Positions 28,823 through 37,871 are shown, numbered from the stretch's first letter. The stretch: DNA of 64,000 nt from Ectopseudomonas mendocina (GCF_016008875.1 NZ_JADTQG010000006.1:124001-188000), one strand, 5' to 3'. Program-made: numbers and translations. The notes: generated by a model from the letters alone, not told the origin.

Positions 28823-29602
28823 TTACTTCGCAGGCAGCACGGCGATGTCGATGATGCCGTCCGGGAGTTCGGCGATGTCGCCTAGCGTGGTGGGCTTGCC
28901 GCTATCCAGATCCAGCTGGTGCAGGGTCTTGCCGGTCAGCACGTAGGCCGTGTTGCCACCCTTGCCATCGCTGGCGATGTCCATGGCGGCCGCCGCAAGA
29001 CCATCGGCGACCTTGCCGACTTCCTGCTGCACGCCGTCGTTCGGCGGGTTTTGCAGCATCAGGCTGCCACTGGCCAGGTCGATGTTGTACAGCGCGGTGC
29101 TCTGGGTACCGGCATAGGCATTGGTATAGGCACCGGCCACCACTTTGGGTTGCTTGCCGGCGTAAGGGCCATCGGCGGCGTAAGCGACCTTGCCGTCTAC
29201 GGCGACTTCACCGGTATCGACGTTTACCCGCAGGCTGGTGCCGTCCGGGCCGAGCAGGCGCAGGCGGTCGGCTACCGGGTTGAAGTCGACCACGGCCTGG
29301 CCGCTGCCAGCCAGTGCGGTTTGCAGTTTGCTGCCTGCCGTTGCCTTGCCGCTGGCTGCGTCCAGGGTGTATAGCTGATCGGTGCCGCTGAGGGCGTAGA
29401 CCTGGCCGCTGGCCGGGCGCACATCCAGGCCGCGCAGGTCGCTGGCACCGCTGACGGCCATGCTGCCGGTAACCTTGAGGCTGGTGACATCGACTTTGAA
29501 CAGCTTGCCATCGGCGCCCAGTGCGAGCAGTTCGGTGGCGCTGGTGGCACCTGCGCTGAGGGTCAACAGGCCGGCGGTGCAGAAGCAAGTGATGCGTTTC
29601 AT
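28823..29602 (-). CDS. Exported DUF4394 domain protein
   Basis: A 259-residue secreted protein with a signal peptide (MKRITCFCTAGLLTLSAGATSA). The mature part fits DUF4394, a beta-propeller-like domain. Repeated turns of the form LDAASGKAT, VNVDTGEVAVDG, YNIDLASGSLM and LDLDSGKPTT recur about every 40 residues. The start codon has GAGGAA six bases upstream. It lies downstream of the anti-sigma gene on the same strand but has its own spacer with an ECF-type promoter, so it is probably a target of that sigma factor. Molecular function unknown. Confidence 0.85.
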   Translation of the reverse strand: MKRITCFCTAGLLTLSAGATSATELLALGADGKLFKVDVTSLKVTGSMAVSGASDLRGLDVRPASGQVYALSGTDQLYTLDAASGKATAGSKLQTALAGSGQAVVDFNPVADRLRLLGPDGTSLRVNVDTGEVAVDGKVAYAADGPYAGKQPKVVAGAYTNAYAGTQSTALYNIDLASGSLMLQNPPNDGVQQEVGKVADGLAAAAMDIASDGKGGNTAYVLTGKTLHQLDLDSGKPTTLGDIAELPDGIIDIAVLPAK

Positions 29603-29685
29603 GGTTGTTCCTCATAAAAGGATTCAGCATCGAGACGAAGCCGACGAGCCGGCTTCGCAGGTGCCTCGACGAAACACCTGTGAGC

Positions 29686-29711
29686 TATACCCGCGAGGAA
29701 CGGGGTTGGAT
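29686..29711 (-). promoter_or_regulatory. Predicted ECF promoter of the DUF4394 gene
   Basis: On the minus strand ACATCC, then 15 bases, then GGGTATA. The ATCC-15-GGGTATA part is identical in sequence and spacing to the element before the ECF sigma gene. Confidence 0.6.
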
Positions 29712-29780
29712 GTCCGCGGATGAAAATATTTTCCGCCGCGTGATCGGTGGTTTGAAAGGTTGCCGGCCCCGGCAACCCGT

Positions 29781-30494
29781 TCAGTTGGTACTGGCCAGCA
29801 CGGCGCGGCCGATATACAGCACCGGGCCGCTCGGACGGTTGTACGGCGAGCCGCCGGCCGGTTCCAGGGTCAGCTCGAACAGCTGGCCGGCCTGCACGGC
29901 ACCGATCTGCTCGGCTGGCAGGCGTAGCGGCTGGCCAGCTTCGACCAGGCCCAGCGAGCGCGGACCGTCGGCCGGATCGATCAGCGTCCAGAATTGCAGG
30001 GCGCGGCCTTCAGGCACCTGGTCGGCGACCAGCGGGTCGAGCGTCAGCGTGCCATCGCGAGCGACCTGTATGACCCAGCCAGGCTTGGCCGCTTCGCCAG
30101 GTTGCTGCAGCACCACGGTATAGCGCTCGCCGGAGATGTCCGGGGCGCGCAACAGCGGCATCAGCACAGCGACGAGCAGCGCCATGGCCAGCGCGGCAGC
30201 GGTCAGGCGCCAAGTCAGCAGGCTGTTCCACCAGGTGGCCAATGGGCTGGCCCGTGGAGCTTCGTGCAGGCCCAGACTCTGCCGGATGCGCGGCCAGAGC
30301 GCCTGGGAGGGTGCGTGCGCTGGCAGTCGGTCGCTCAGTTCGAGAAAGTGCCGCTCCCACTCCAGGGCCATGCGGGCGGCATCTTCATCCTCTTCGAGCA
30401 ATTGGCGCACCTCGGTGGCTTCAGGCTCCTCGAGCAAGCCGAGCAGGTATTCGCCGATCAAGGCGCGACGTTCTTCGCGGTCGTGCGGAATCAT
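29781..30494 (-). CDS. Anti-sigma factor, RskA family
   Basis: A 237-residue single-pass membrane protein. The N-terminal cytoplasmic anti-sigma helical domain (about 1-90) includes EYLLGLLEEPEATEVRQLLEED. A transmembrane helix runs at about 95-117 (TAAALAMALLVAVLMPLL). The periplasmic RskA-type C-terminal domain has the typical ending LTLEPAGGSP and GPVLYIG. It should hold the adjacent sigma factor inactive at the membrane. The start is coupled to the sigma gene stop by an ATGA overlap, which excludes the 54-residue longer frame. Confidence 0.9.
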   Translation of the reverse strand: MIPHDREERRALIGEYLLGLLEEPEATEVRQLLEEDEDAARMALEWERHFLELSDRLPAHAPSQALWPRIRQSLGLHEAPRASPLATWWNSLLTWRLTAAALAMALLVAVLMPLLRAPDISGERYTVVLQQPGEAAKPGWVIQVARDGTLTLDPLVADQVPEGRALQFWTLIDPADGPRSLGLVEAGQPLRLPAEQIGAVQAGQLFELTLEPAGGSPYNRPSGPVLYIGRAVLASTN

Positions 30495-31039
30495 GCTTGC
30501 AGACACTCCTGCAGCGCGCGCAGGCCGGCGCGGATACGGCCCTTGATAGTGCCCAGCGGTGTACTCAGGCGGCTGGCGATCTGCTCGTGTGTCAGGCCAC
30601 GGTAGAACGCCAGCAGGATCGGGTGGCGGCGCGGCCTTTCCAGACGTTGCAGGCAACGTCGCAGCAAGCGCTGTTCGGATCGCTCCAGCGCCTGCGCCTC
30701 GGCCTGCGGGCTGTCGTCCAGCACGCGCTCGATGAACTCATCGTCGACCTCGGCATGCCGGCCGCCACTGCGCAGGGCGTTGAGCACACGGTAGCGCAGG
30801 ATGCTGTGCACCCAGGCACGGCCGCTGCCCAGATCGCGTCGATAACGCGCGGCGTGTTGCCAGATGCGTACGAAGGCATCGTGCAGGCAATCCTCGGCGA
30901 TGTCGCGGCGGCCCAACATGCTGATGGCCAGGCCGAGCAGTTGCCCGGCCTCTTGCCGATAGAGCGCCTGGAGGGCACGCTCGTCTCCGCGCGCGCAGGC
31001 TTCCAGGGTGCTTTCGTAATCGAACTCGCGATCTGCCAT
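30491..31039 (-). CDS. ECF RNA polymerase sigma factor
   Basis: A 182-residue ECF (sigma-70 family group 4) factor. Region 2 contains ALYRQEAGQLLGLAISMLG and AEDCLHDAFVRIWQHA; region 4 contains LAFYRGLTHEQIASRL and GTIKGRIRAGLRAL with the helix-turn-helix. It resembles SigK-type (ECF19) factors, which pair with RskA anti-sigmas. The gene is preceded by an element identical to that of the DUF4394 gene, so autoregulation is likely. I could not place the signal it senses. Confidence 0.93.
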   Translation of the reverse strand: MADREFDYESTLEACARGDERALQALYRQEAGQLLGLAISMLGRRDIAEDCLHDAFVRIWQHAARYRRDLGSGRAWVHSILRYRVLNALRSGGRHAEVDDEFIERVLDDSPQAEAQALERSEQRLLRRCLQRLERPRRHPILLAFYRGLTHEQIASRLSTPLGTIKGRIRAGLRALQECLQA

Positions 31040-31075
31040 GGGTCATCCGTTGGCCTGAGAAATCCGCATGCAGCT

Positions 31076-31101
31076 TATACCCGCCAGCGGGCGTGCCGGA
31101 T
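31076..31101 (-). promoter_or_regulatory. Predicted autoregulatory ECF promoter
   Basis: Minus strand TGATCC, 15 bases, GGGTATA, about 37 bases upstream of the sigma start codon. Same ATCC-15-GGGTATA core as at 29686-29711. Confidence 0.6.
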
Positions 31102-31145
31102 CACGCAGGCGTAACAAAAAATCCGCTGCAAAATACAATCGCCGT

Positions 31146-31949
31146 TCACAGCCCATACGCCTCGCCGAGCGAAACCCAGCGCTCCAGCGGGCCCTTGCGC
31201 GAGGCGTAGCGGATCAGTAGCCAGTTTCCCTGCTGGTCCAGCACCTCGCAGACGTCACCCTCGATCAGGTAGGCCTTGGTCCGACTCGTTGCGTCCGGGC
31301 GCTGGTGCAGGTACAGGCGCGCGTTGGGCACGGTCCAGGTCCGCGGCTGGTCATCATCGTCAAGGGCGCGGCTGGCGATGATCCTGCCTTGAGGGTCAAG
31401 CGTCTTCTCGAACAGCGGGAAGAATACCGGGGCGTCCGGGTCATAGGCGTGGTTGACCTGCAGGGTCTTGTACAGCCAGGGTACGCCGGCGTCATCGAAG
31501 CGATAGGCGTCGTGATACCAGCGCGGCCCGCTGCGGCAGTGGCTGTACAGCGCGCGTTCGTCGAGGTTGGGCTGCAGCTCCGACAGTTGCGAGCAATTGG
31601 CGCGCTCGCTCAGTTCGGGCGGCAGCTGCAGCAGTTCGAAGCGGCGCTCGGCGGGGCGATACAGGTAGAGATGGTAGACGGAGTTGACCATCCCCACCGG
31701 TACGCGAATGGCCAGGTCGAGGTGGCCGTCGAAATCGTAGTCCTCGACGTAGAAGCTCGGCGCTTCCACCTCGTTGCCTTCGGGGATGTCTAGTTCGAGA
31801 CGAGTGCCGTCTGGCTGCTGCAGGACATAGCGCTCGCCTTGCTGCTGTACCTGGGCATGTTGTCCTGGTTCAGGTTCGAAATGGGGAAGGTCGGCCAGGG
31901 CCAGCGTGGGCAACAGTAGCAGGCCGAAGAGGGGGCGATAGAGGGGCAA
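31146..31949 (-). CDS. Exported XAC2610-like protein with C-terminal SH3-like end
   Basis: A 267-residue secreted protein. TTG is the start: AAGGA lies eight bases upstream and it yields a signal peptide (MPLYRPLFGLLLLPTLALA). The body has a calcium-binding-like DYDFDGHLDLAIR (about residue 65), seen in XAC2610/FG-GAP-related proteins. The C-terminal part (EGDVCEVLDQQGNWLLIRY) is SH3-like. Exact role unknown. It follows pirin with a 53-base gap on the same strand and may be co-transcribed. Confidence 0.7.
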   Translation of the reverse strand: MPLYRPLFGLLLLPTLALADLPHFEPEPGQHAQVQQQGERYVLQQPDGTRLELDIPEGNEVEAPSFYVEDYDFDGHLDLAIRVPVGMVNSVYHLYLYRPAERRFELLQLPPELSERANCSQLSELQPNLDERALYSHCRSGPRWYHDAYRFDDAGVPWLYKTLQVNHAYDPDAPVFFPLFEKTLDPQGRIIASRALDDDDQPRTWTVPNARLYLHQRPDATSRTKAYLIEGDVCEVLDQQGNWLLIRYASRKGPLERWVSLGEAYGL

Positions 31950-32002
31950 GAGGGCAGTCCTTTGCGAGTGACAGGCGCTTTGTGCGCCTGTCTTCATTGG
32001 CG

Positions 32003-32863
32003 TCAGCGCGGCAGTTCGATGCGCGTGGTTTCGCCAGGTACCTGCGGCCAGTCCCCGGCGGCCCAGCGCTGGCGGGCCTGGTCGATCAGTTCCGGCGTGC
32101 TGGCGACGAAGTTCCAGTTCATCCGCCGAGGGCCGATTGGTTCGCCGCCGACCAGCGCCAGGTGGCATTCGCCGCAGGCGCTGAGCAGCGGGGTCGCGCC
32201 GGCCGGGATTACCGCCATGGTGTGCGCCGGCAGCGTTTCGCCGTCCAGCTCGGCTTCGCCTGCGATCAGATACAGCGCGCGTTCGCTGTACTCATCCGGG
32301 ATCAGCAGGTTGGCACCGGCAGCCAGGCGCAACTCGGCGTAGAGCGTTGGCGAGCGAACCGGTACCGGCGATTCCAGGCAAAAGCCGGCGCCGGCGATCA
32401 GGGTGATCTGCACGCCGATGGCCTCGCTACGTGGCAGCGAATCGGCCGGGTGGTGGCTGTAAGCCGGCTCGCATTGCTCATCGGCTTCCGGCAGCGCCAG
32501 CCACACCTGCAGGCCGTGCATCCGCTTGTTCTGGCCGATCTGCTCGGGCGGCGTGCGCTCGACGTGAGCAACGGCACGTCCGGCCGTCATCCAGCTGACC
32601 TCGCCGGGGCCGACCAGCTGATCGGAGCCGAGGCTGTCCTTGTGCTGCAACTGGCCTTCGAACAGGTAGGTGAGGGTGGACAGGCCGATATGCGGATGCT
32701 GAGCGATGTTCATGCCGCTGCTGGCGGGGTAGTCCTGCTCGAGCATGTGGTCGAAGAAAACGAAGGGGCCGATGCTGCGAAAACGTGCCGAGGGCAGGGG
32801 GCGCAGAATCGGCTGGCCGGCAATGTCTTCGGCGCGCGGGCGGATCAGCTGCAGTTCGCTCAT
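32003..32863 (-). CDS. Pirin family protein
   Basis: A 286-residue bicupin. The N-terminal cupin has the metal-binding AQHPHIGLSTLTYLFEG (about residue 55) and QHKDSLG; the C-terminal cupin is degenerate. Bacterial pirins include quercetinase-like enzymes and redox-responsive proteins. The start MSELQLIRP overlaps the OsmC stop by four bases, and a 23-codon longer frame is discarded. Co-expression with OsmC suggests an oxidative-stress link (inference). Confidence 0.88.
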   Translation of the reverse strand: MSELQLIRPRAEDIAGQPILRPLPSARFRSIGPFVFFDHMLEQDYPASSGMNIAQHPHIGLSTLTYLFEGQLQHKDSLGSDQLVGPGEVSWMTAGRAVAHVERTPPEQIGQNKRMHGLQVWLALPEADEQCEPAYSHHPADSLPRSEAIGVQITLIAGAGFCLESPVPVRSPTLYAELRLAAGANLLIPDEYSERALYLIAGEAELDGETLPAHTMAVIPAGATPLLSACGECHLALVGGEPIGPRRMNWNFVASTPELIDQARQRWAAGDWPQVPGETTRIELPR

Positions 32864-33261
32864 GCCTGCGCTCCGGCCAGGCGGGTTTCCACCTGGATAT
32901 CGGTGGTGGTCATCAGCTTGTGGATCGGGCACTTGTCGGCGACGCGCAGCAGTTGCTGGCGCTGCGCATCGTCCAGCGGCCCCTTGAGCGACAGTTCAAT
33001 GATCAGGTGATAGTTGCCTTCGGGCTCTTCGCTGTCGTCCCGCTCGACGCTGACGTCGATGCCTTCCAGCGGCAGGCCGCGTTGGCGCGCATAGAGCAGC
33101 AGGGTCATGGCCTTGCAGGTGCCGAGCGAGGCGTCGAACAGATCGTGTGGGTCGGGGCCGGCCCCGTCACCGCCAAGCTCGGGCGAAACGTCGCCGAGCA
33201 ACTGGTGAGAACCGATTTCGATCTGCTGCTGCAGACCCTTGCTGTTGTGAATACGGATCAT
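32860..33261 (-). CDS. OsmC family peroxidase-like protein
   Basis: A 133-residue OsmC/Ohr-fold protein. Both redox cysteines are present: C49 in LGTCKAM and C111 in KCPIHKL. The family reduces organic hydroperoxides with a thiol. It lies directly upstream of pirin with an ATGA overlap, so the pair is translated together. Confidence 0.88.
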   Translation of the reverse strand: MIRIHNSKGLQQQIEIGSHQLLGDVSPELGGDGAGPDPHDLFDASLGTCKAMTLLLYARQRGLPLEGIDVSVERDDSEEPEGNYHLIIELSLKGPLDDAQRQQLLRVADKCPIHKLMTTTDIQVETRLAGAQA

Positions 33262-33319
33262 GACGCTTCCTTGGTAGGCGTGACGGCAATGGCCGCCAGC
33301 CTAGCGTAGGCAGGCCCGA

Positions 33320-34714
33320 TCACACCAGTGCCGAGAGCCTTACATCGGCGCCCAATACCCGCAGCAGGCGTCCCTGACCATCGATGATGGGCACCGACAC
33401 GGTAAAGCAGAAATCGTCGGTCGCCGAAGAGCGATAGACCTGGGTGATATGCGCCTGCATTTGCTCGGCAGCGGCGCGGAACCAAGGGCGCTGGCTCCAG
33501 TCGCGGCCGCGACAACTGGTGTTTTCGTCGTGTGCTACGTCGGCGGCGAAAATGTTTTCGGAAATCTGCACGCCGCGGCTGTCGACCAGGTAGAACAGCT
33601 CGAAACGGCTGTCGCGCGCGAGCGTCTCGCCAAGCAGGCGTTCGGCGGCCGTCATGTCGCCGGCCAGTTCGGAGCGTGTCGCCAGCTGCTCGACGCTGGC
33701 GCGCACCGCTGCGTGAATTTCCAGGCGGAAGTCGCCAAGCCCGGCGAGCAGGCGGTCGCCGTCCTCGCGTACGGCCTTGCTGTGATGCAGCACCTGGCCG
33801 GCTTTGCCAAGCAGCTCGCCTGCGACCTGGGCTATGTTTTGCACGTCGCCGTTGATCGAGCGCACGGCCTGGCCGATCTGCTCGGTGCCCGCAGCGATCT
33901 GCCCGACCTGAGCGTCGAGACGGTCCATGGCCTGGCGCGTGCTGTTCAGGCCCTGGCTGACCGCGAGAATGCCGCTGCGGCCGTCGGCCACGGCCTGATT
34001 CATATGCTGGCCGGCATCACCGAGCTGTTGCATGCCTTCACGAAAGCGTTCGATGATGCCGCTGACCTGGCCAGTGGCATCGGTGGTGTGGCCGGCCAGG
34101 CGGCGAACTTCCTCGGCGACCACGGCGAAGCCACGGCCATGTTCGCCGGCGCGAGCGGCCTCGATGGCGGCGTTCAGCGCCAGCAGATTGGTCTGCTGAG
34201 AGATGCTGGCGATCACGCCGATGACCTTGCTCACTTCGTCCAGCTGCCCGGCCAGTTGCCCGATGACCTGAGCCAGTTGCGCCTCGCTGGCATCGATCAC
34301 TTCAACCTGGCGCAGCACCGCCTCGCCACTTTGCTGACATTGATGCAGGGTGGCCGACACTTGCGCGGAAAGCCGCGCGACTTCTCCGGTACCCGGCACC
34401 AGCTCGACATCCAGGGTAGTGGTGACTTGCTCGCTGGCGCTGGCGATGAGTTCCGAGGACTGCGCCAGGGTCTGCCCGCTCTGCTGGTTGGCGGCGGCGA
34501 TACGCGCCAGTTGCGGCGCGTGTGCAGCAATGCCGACGGCAGCGCCAAGGCTGGCGCGAATGCGTTCCTGAAGGCTGGCACTGAAATCGTTCAGGCGCAC
34601 CATCCACTGATGGTGCTCGGGCAGGCGGGTGGTGAGGTCGTGCCGGTGAAAGAGCGCGTTCAATGCGGTTTCGCCTTCGCTCTGGCGGGCCCGCCTGCGC
34701 AGTAACTGCAACAT
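33320..34714 (-). CDS. Cytoplasmic methyl-accepting chemotaxis protein with C-terminal sensor
   Basis: A 464-residue receptor without transmembrane segments. The signalling hairpin is in the middle and has the conserved tip [19 protein letters not shown] (about residues 176-194) and [15 protein letters not shown]. The C-terminal 130 residues resemble a PDC/Cache-type sensor ([17 protein letters not shown], then [15 protein letters not shown] and [11 protein letters not shown]). So the sensor follows the signalling domain, opposite to the usual order. It lies divergent to the amidohydrolase gene. No sigma-28 promoter match was found upstream. Confidence 0.88.
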   Translation of the reverse strand: MLQLLRRRARQSEGETALNALFHRHDLTTRLPEHHQWMVRLNDFSASLQERIRASLGAAVGIAAHAPQLARIAAANQQSGQTLAQSSELIASASEQVTTTLDVELVPGTGEVARLSAQVSATLHQCQQSGEAVLRQVEVIDASEAQLAQVIGQLAGQLDEVSKVIGVIASISQQTNLLALNAAIEAARAGEHGRGFAVVAEEVRRLAGHTTDATGQVSGIIERFREGMQQLGDAGQHMNQAVADGRSGILAVSQGLNSTRQAMDRLDAQVGQIAAGTEQIGQAVRSINGDVQNIAQVAGELLGKAGQVLHHSKAVREDGDRLLAGLGDFRLEIHAAVRASVEQLATRSELAGDMTAAERLLGETLARDSRFELFYLVDSRGVQISENIFAADVAHDENTSCRGRDWSQRPWFRAAAEQMQAHITQVYRSSATDDFCFTVSVPIIDGQGRLLRVLGADVRLSALV

Positions 34715-34936
34715 GATGATTCCCCTGTCTGGTCTGACGAGGGCATTGCAAGCCAGGTGCCACTATCTGCCAGCGTTCCGTGGCCCGTTCTGCGCCGTGA
34801 GCTGACTATCGATGTGCTGCGTTGGTGCGCGCTTAGCCCGCACGCTCCATCGAAGTGCGCCGGCGCGCCGTTGGCCCGCCGAACTTGCCCAGCGAGTCGG
34901 CGGTCTATGCTGCTCGAACCGTCAGGAGGACTTGCC

Positions 34937-35965
34937 TTGCTCAAATCACGAACGATGCCATGGATACTTGCGCTCGGTGCGGTGATCGCCTGCAGCGCCC
35001 AGGCCAGGGAGTACCGCTACAGCGACGCCCATCTGCACTATGTCGACTTCTTCCAGGAAAGTGCCGGGATGGATGAGTTGCTGGAGAAGATGGCGGAGAA
35101 CAACGTCGATCATGTGATGTTCTCCGGCATTCCGGTGGCCAAGAAATGGGACGAAGACGAGCCCAAGCGCCCACGCTATTACGCGGGGGACGATGCCAAT
35201 GCCTACTGGTACAGCGCGACCGATGTCTTCATCGCCGCCGCCTACAAGCGCCTGCCGGCCGAGCAGCGCAAGCGCTTCCATCCGTTTCTTTCCGGCTTCA
35301 ACCCCAATGACAAGAACGCCGATGCCCATATCCGCCGCATGCTCGAGCTGGACCCCGGGTTGTGGCAGGGCATCGGCGAGATCTTCACTCGCCATGACGA
35401 TCTCACCGCGTTGATCCATGGCAGTGCGCCGCGTGCCAACAACGAGGCGCTGGCACGGGTGTTTCACCTGGCAGCCGAATACGACCTGCCGGTGATGCTG
35501 CATTCGAACATCACCTCCAAGCGCGAGCGTGAGCCGATCTACCTGGAGGAAATCGAGGCGCCGCTGCGTAATCATCCGCATGTGCGTTTCATCTGGGCGC
35601 ATGCCGGCACAAGTGCCGAGATTCATCGCCATCAGGAGAAGCTCGACTTCCTGATGGATACGGTCGAGCGGATGCTGGGCCAGTACCCGAACCTGTACAT
35701 CGACCTGTCCTGGACCATGCTGCGGCCCTATCTGCTGGATGAGAACGGCAAACCCGACGAGAAATGGGTGCATCTGGTCAGCAGCTATCCGGAGCGCTTC
35801 ATGCTCGGCTCGGACGTGGTTGGGCGCTTCGGCAACCTGGGCGAGTACATGAAGGGCTTCGATGCCTTCCTCGATGCGCTGCCCGAGGACGTCGCGCACA
35901 AGGTCGCGCGTGACAATTTCCTTTCCATTCTGCCGCGGCGGGTGCAGGCCGAGCTGGATCGTTAG
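34937..35965 (+). CDS. Exported amidohydrolase family protein
   Basis: A 342-residue TIM-barrel metal-dependent hydrolase of the amidohydrolase-2 family. The HxH-like DAHLHYVDF lies near residue 31, HSNIT and WAHAGTS supply later histidines, and the final metal Asp is in GSDVVG. A signal peptide precedes it. The start is TTG: AGGAGG is seven bases upstream, and LKSRTMPWILALGAVIACSAQA becomes a signal sequence. The apparent 60-residue upstream frame is rejected. Substrate unknown; exported members of this family are uncommon. Confidence 0.8.
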   Translation: MLKSRTMPWILALGAVIACSAQAREYRYSDAHLHYVDFFQESAGMDELLEKMAENNVDHVMFSGIPVAKKWDEDEPKRPRYYAGDDANAYWYSATDVFIAAAYKRLPAEQRKRFHPFLSGFNPNDKNADAHIRRMLELDPGLWQGIGEIFTRHDDLTALIHGSAPRANNEALARVFHLAAEYDLPVMLHSNITSKREREPIYLEEIEAPLRNHPHVRFIWAHAGTSAEIHRHQEKLDFLMDTVERMLGQYPNLYIDLSWTMLRPYLLDENGKPDEKWVHLVSSYPERFMLGSDVVGRFGNLGEYMKGFDAFLDALPEDVAHKVARDNFLSILPRRVQAELDR

Positions 35966-36045
35966 CGGCGCAGTCTTCAGACTGTAAGCGGGGGCGGTGC
36001 GCCGCAGGACGTGATGGCCTTCGAAGTCACCGAACGCCGCAGTGG

Positions 36046-36073
36046 TGCCCGGCGACCACAGGCTCGCCGGGCA
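36046..36073. other. Inverted repeat between convergent genes
   Basis: GCCCGGCGA and its complement, 9 bp plus one T-A pair, with an 8-base loop. It lies between the ends of the amidohydrolase and dgkA genes and may act as a terminator, though no T-run follows. A smaller stem CAGTCT / AGACTG lies at 35971-35984. Confidence 0.45.
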
Positions 36074-36092
36074 GCGCTTCACGGTGCGCTGA

Positions 36093-36479
36093 TCAGAGCA
36101 GGATGGTCGCCCAGGTCAGGGCGATCATCAGCAGAGCGACCATCTGCGCCGCGCTGCCCATGTCCTTGGCCTGCTTGGATAGCGGGCGCAGGTTCAGCGA
36201 TATGCGGTCGACCACCGCCTCGATGGCGGAATTGAGCAGTTCCACCACCAGCGCCAGCAGCGGCACGAGCACCAGTAACGCGCGCTCCGCGCGGCTGAGA
36301 TCGACCAGGCAGGCCAGCGGCAGCAGTAGCAGATTCAGCCAGACCAGTTGGCGGAACGCCGCTTCACTCTGATACGCCGCGCGCAGCCCGGCCAGCGAGT
36401 AGCCGGTGGCGTCAAGGATGCGTGCCAGGCCGCGGCGACCCTTGAACGAGAGAGCGTCGAGATCGGAGCTTTCGTTCAT
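36093..36479 (-). CDS. dgkA: Diacylglycerol kinase
   Basis: A 128-residue inner-membrane DAG kinase with three helices and the signature LVVELLNSAIEAVVDR (about residues 77-92), which contains catalytic and metal Glu. It phosphorylates diacylglycerol to phosphatidic acid, recycling the DAG released when phospholipid head groups are used to decorate the envelope. In P. aeruginosa dgkA is linked to the ColR-controlled eptA (established knowledge as I recall). The start overlaps the InaA stop by four bases, so it is the last gene of the methyltransferase-inaA-dgkA unit. Confidence 0.93.
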   Translation of the reverse strand: MNESSDLDALSFKGRRGLARILDATGYSLAGLRAAYQSEAAFRQLVWLNLLLLPLACLVDLSRAERALLVLVPLLALVVELLNSAIEAVVDRISLNLRPLSKQAKDMGSAAQMVALLMIALTWATILL

Positions 36480-37180
36480 GGATGCAGCCCACCCCAGGGA
36501 TCGTTCAGCGCCTGCTGGTAGGCCTGGCGCAGGTAACTCAGGTCCGCGTCGGGCATGGCGCCACGGTGTCGGTTCAACTGGCCCAGGTCGCGCCGCGAGG
36601 CGCTGGCGACACGCCAGCGTCGCCGGCTTTTCTCCAGATCCAGCAGGGCGATCTCCACATCGCCATCGCTACGGGTTTTGACGAACAGGTGCTTGGCATA
36701 GCAGCAGCCGTGTTGCCAGCCGCCCAGGTGCAGGCGCGCCAGGGTCGCGGCCAGGCGTTGCAACATAGCCTGGTTGAGCTGTGGCGTTCGGGGCTCGCTG
36801 TACCAGTGCTCCAGGCTGACGAAGCCTGGCAATGCTTCGGTGACCAGCAACGCCTGCCAGCGACCGGCCTGTTTGCGCGCTGAGCAGTAAACGATGTTCG
36901 GTGTGCGAATGCCGAGGCGTGCGAAGGCGCGATAGGCCTGCAGCTCACGCAGAATGGTAGGCCTGCCCAAAGGGTGGCGTAGCGAGCGACAGGTGTGCCC
37001 GCTCTGGCGTTTGCAGTAAAGCAGCGGCCTGCTGCTATCCCAGTGTTGCAACAGACGCACGCCGCTTTCGCCGCCGCGCCGCTGGTTGGCTGGCTCGACC
37101 CATTCGCCAGGGCTGTGCCACCAGCGATCGAACTCGGTAGAGGGCAGGGCGGCCAGCGCTTGTTCGCTGAGGACTCCCAT
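36476..37180 (-). CDS. inaA: Lipopolysaccharide kinase InaA/WaaP-like protein
   Basis: A 234-residue kinase-fold protein of the Kdo/WaaP family. The likely catalytic region HGCCYAKHLFVK and the DFG-like LLDLEKSRRR lie near residues 165 and 190. InaA is known as a ColR-associated gene next to colRS in P. aeruginosa (memory). Its role in sugar or LPS phosphorylation is inferred from the family. The start MGVLSEQ is one base after the methyltransferase stop; the 50-residue upstream frame is a shadow. Confidence 0.85.
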   Translation of the reverse strand: MGVLSEQALAALPSTEFDRWWHSPGEWVEPANQRRGGESGVRLLQHWDSSRPLLYCKRQSGHTCRSLRHPLGRPTILRELQAYRAFARLGIRTPNIVYCSARKQAGRWQALLVTEALPGFVSLEHWYSEPRTPQLNQAMLQRLAATLARLHLGGWQHGCCYAKHLFVKTRSDGDVEIALLDLEKSRRRWRVASASRRDLGQLNRHRGAMPDADLSYLRQAYQQALNDPWGGLHP

Positions 37181-37181
37181 G

Positions 37182-37871
37182 TCAGGCCACCTTGCGCAGC
37201 ACGTAGGTGCGCCACATGGCGTAGCCGGGCAGGAAGTCCAGGTGGCCGAGTATGGCGAAGCCTGCCTGGCGGAACTCATCCTCCAGCGTCTTGCGAGGAA
37301 CGACGAAGCGGTTCTGATTCTGCTCTGCACGGCCCTGAGCGGCGCGCCGGGCCTCCAGGCGCCGACGTTTCCAGGCCTTGTAGTTGCCGTCGACCCACAG
37401 CGAGACGATCACCGTGTCGCGGCTGACTCGATGGAACTCGCGAAGGATGGCCAGACGGTGCTCGGCCGACTCGATGTGATGAAGCAGGCGAATGCAGAAG
37501 ATGCAGTCCACTGCATTGGCACTCAGGTCGATAGCGAAGGCCGAGGTGCGGAAGCTGTTGACCCTCGCCACCACCTCGGGCGCCTGCGCGGCACGCGCGG
37601 TGGCAAGCATGTCGGCAGAGTTGTCGGCGGCGAAGATCACCCGGTTCGGCTGTTCGCAAAGCATCGGCCAGAAGCGGCCGGCGCCGCAGGGCAGGTCGAG
37701 TATCAGGTTCGGCTGACCGGCCAGCTGCAATGCACGACGCGCCACCTGTACATCGCGCCAGTGCGACAGGCGCCGGGACAAACCGTCCTGATGTTTGTGC
37801 AGGTATTGCTGGGCGTGGTCGAAATCGTACTTGCGGGAAAAATCCAGTTCGATGGGGCTGGGCTTGGGCAT
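37182..37871 (-). CDS. SAM-dependent methyltransferase (WarA-like)
   Basis: A 229-residue class I methyltransferase. The SAM motif ILDLPCGAGRF lies at about residues 57-67, the acidic motif FAADNS near 80 and RLLHHIES near 130. The conserved place next to colRS and inaA matches WarA (PA4379), which modifies the LPS core with the help of a kinase. That identity rests on neighbourhood and my memory. Minus-strand 22-bp repeats upstream suggest it is expressed under ColR control. Confidence 0.85.
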   Translation of the reverse strand: MPKPSPIELDFSRKYDFDHAQQYLHKHQDGLSRRLSHWRDVQVARRALQLAGQPNLILDLPCGAGRFWPMLCEQPNRVIFAADNSADMLATARAAQAPEVVARVNSFRTSAFAIDLSANAVDCIFCIRLLHHIESAEHRLAILREFHRVSRDTVIVSLWVDGNYKAWKRRRLEARRAAQGRAEQNQNRFVVPRKTLEDEFRQAGFAILGHLDFLPGYAMWRTYVLRKVA

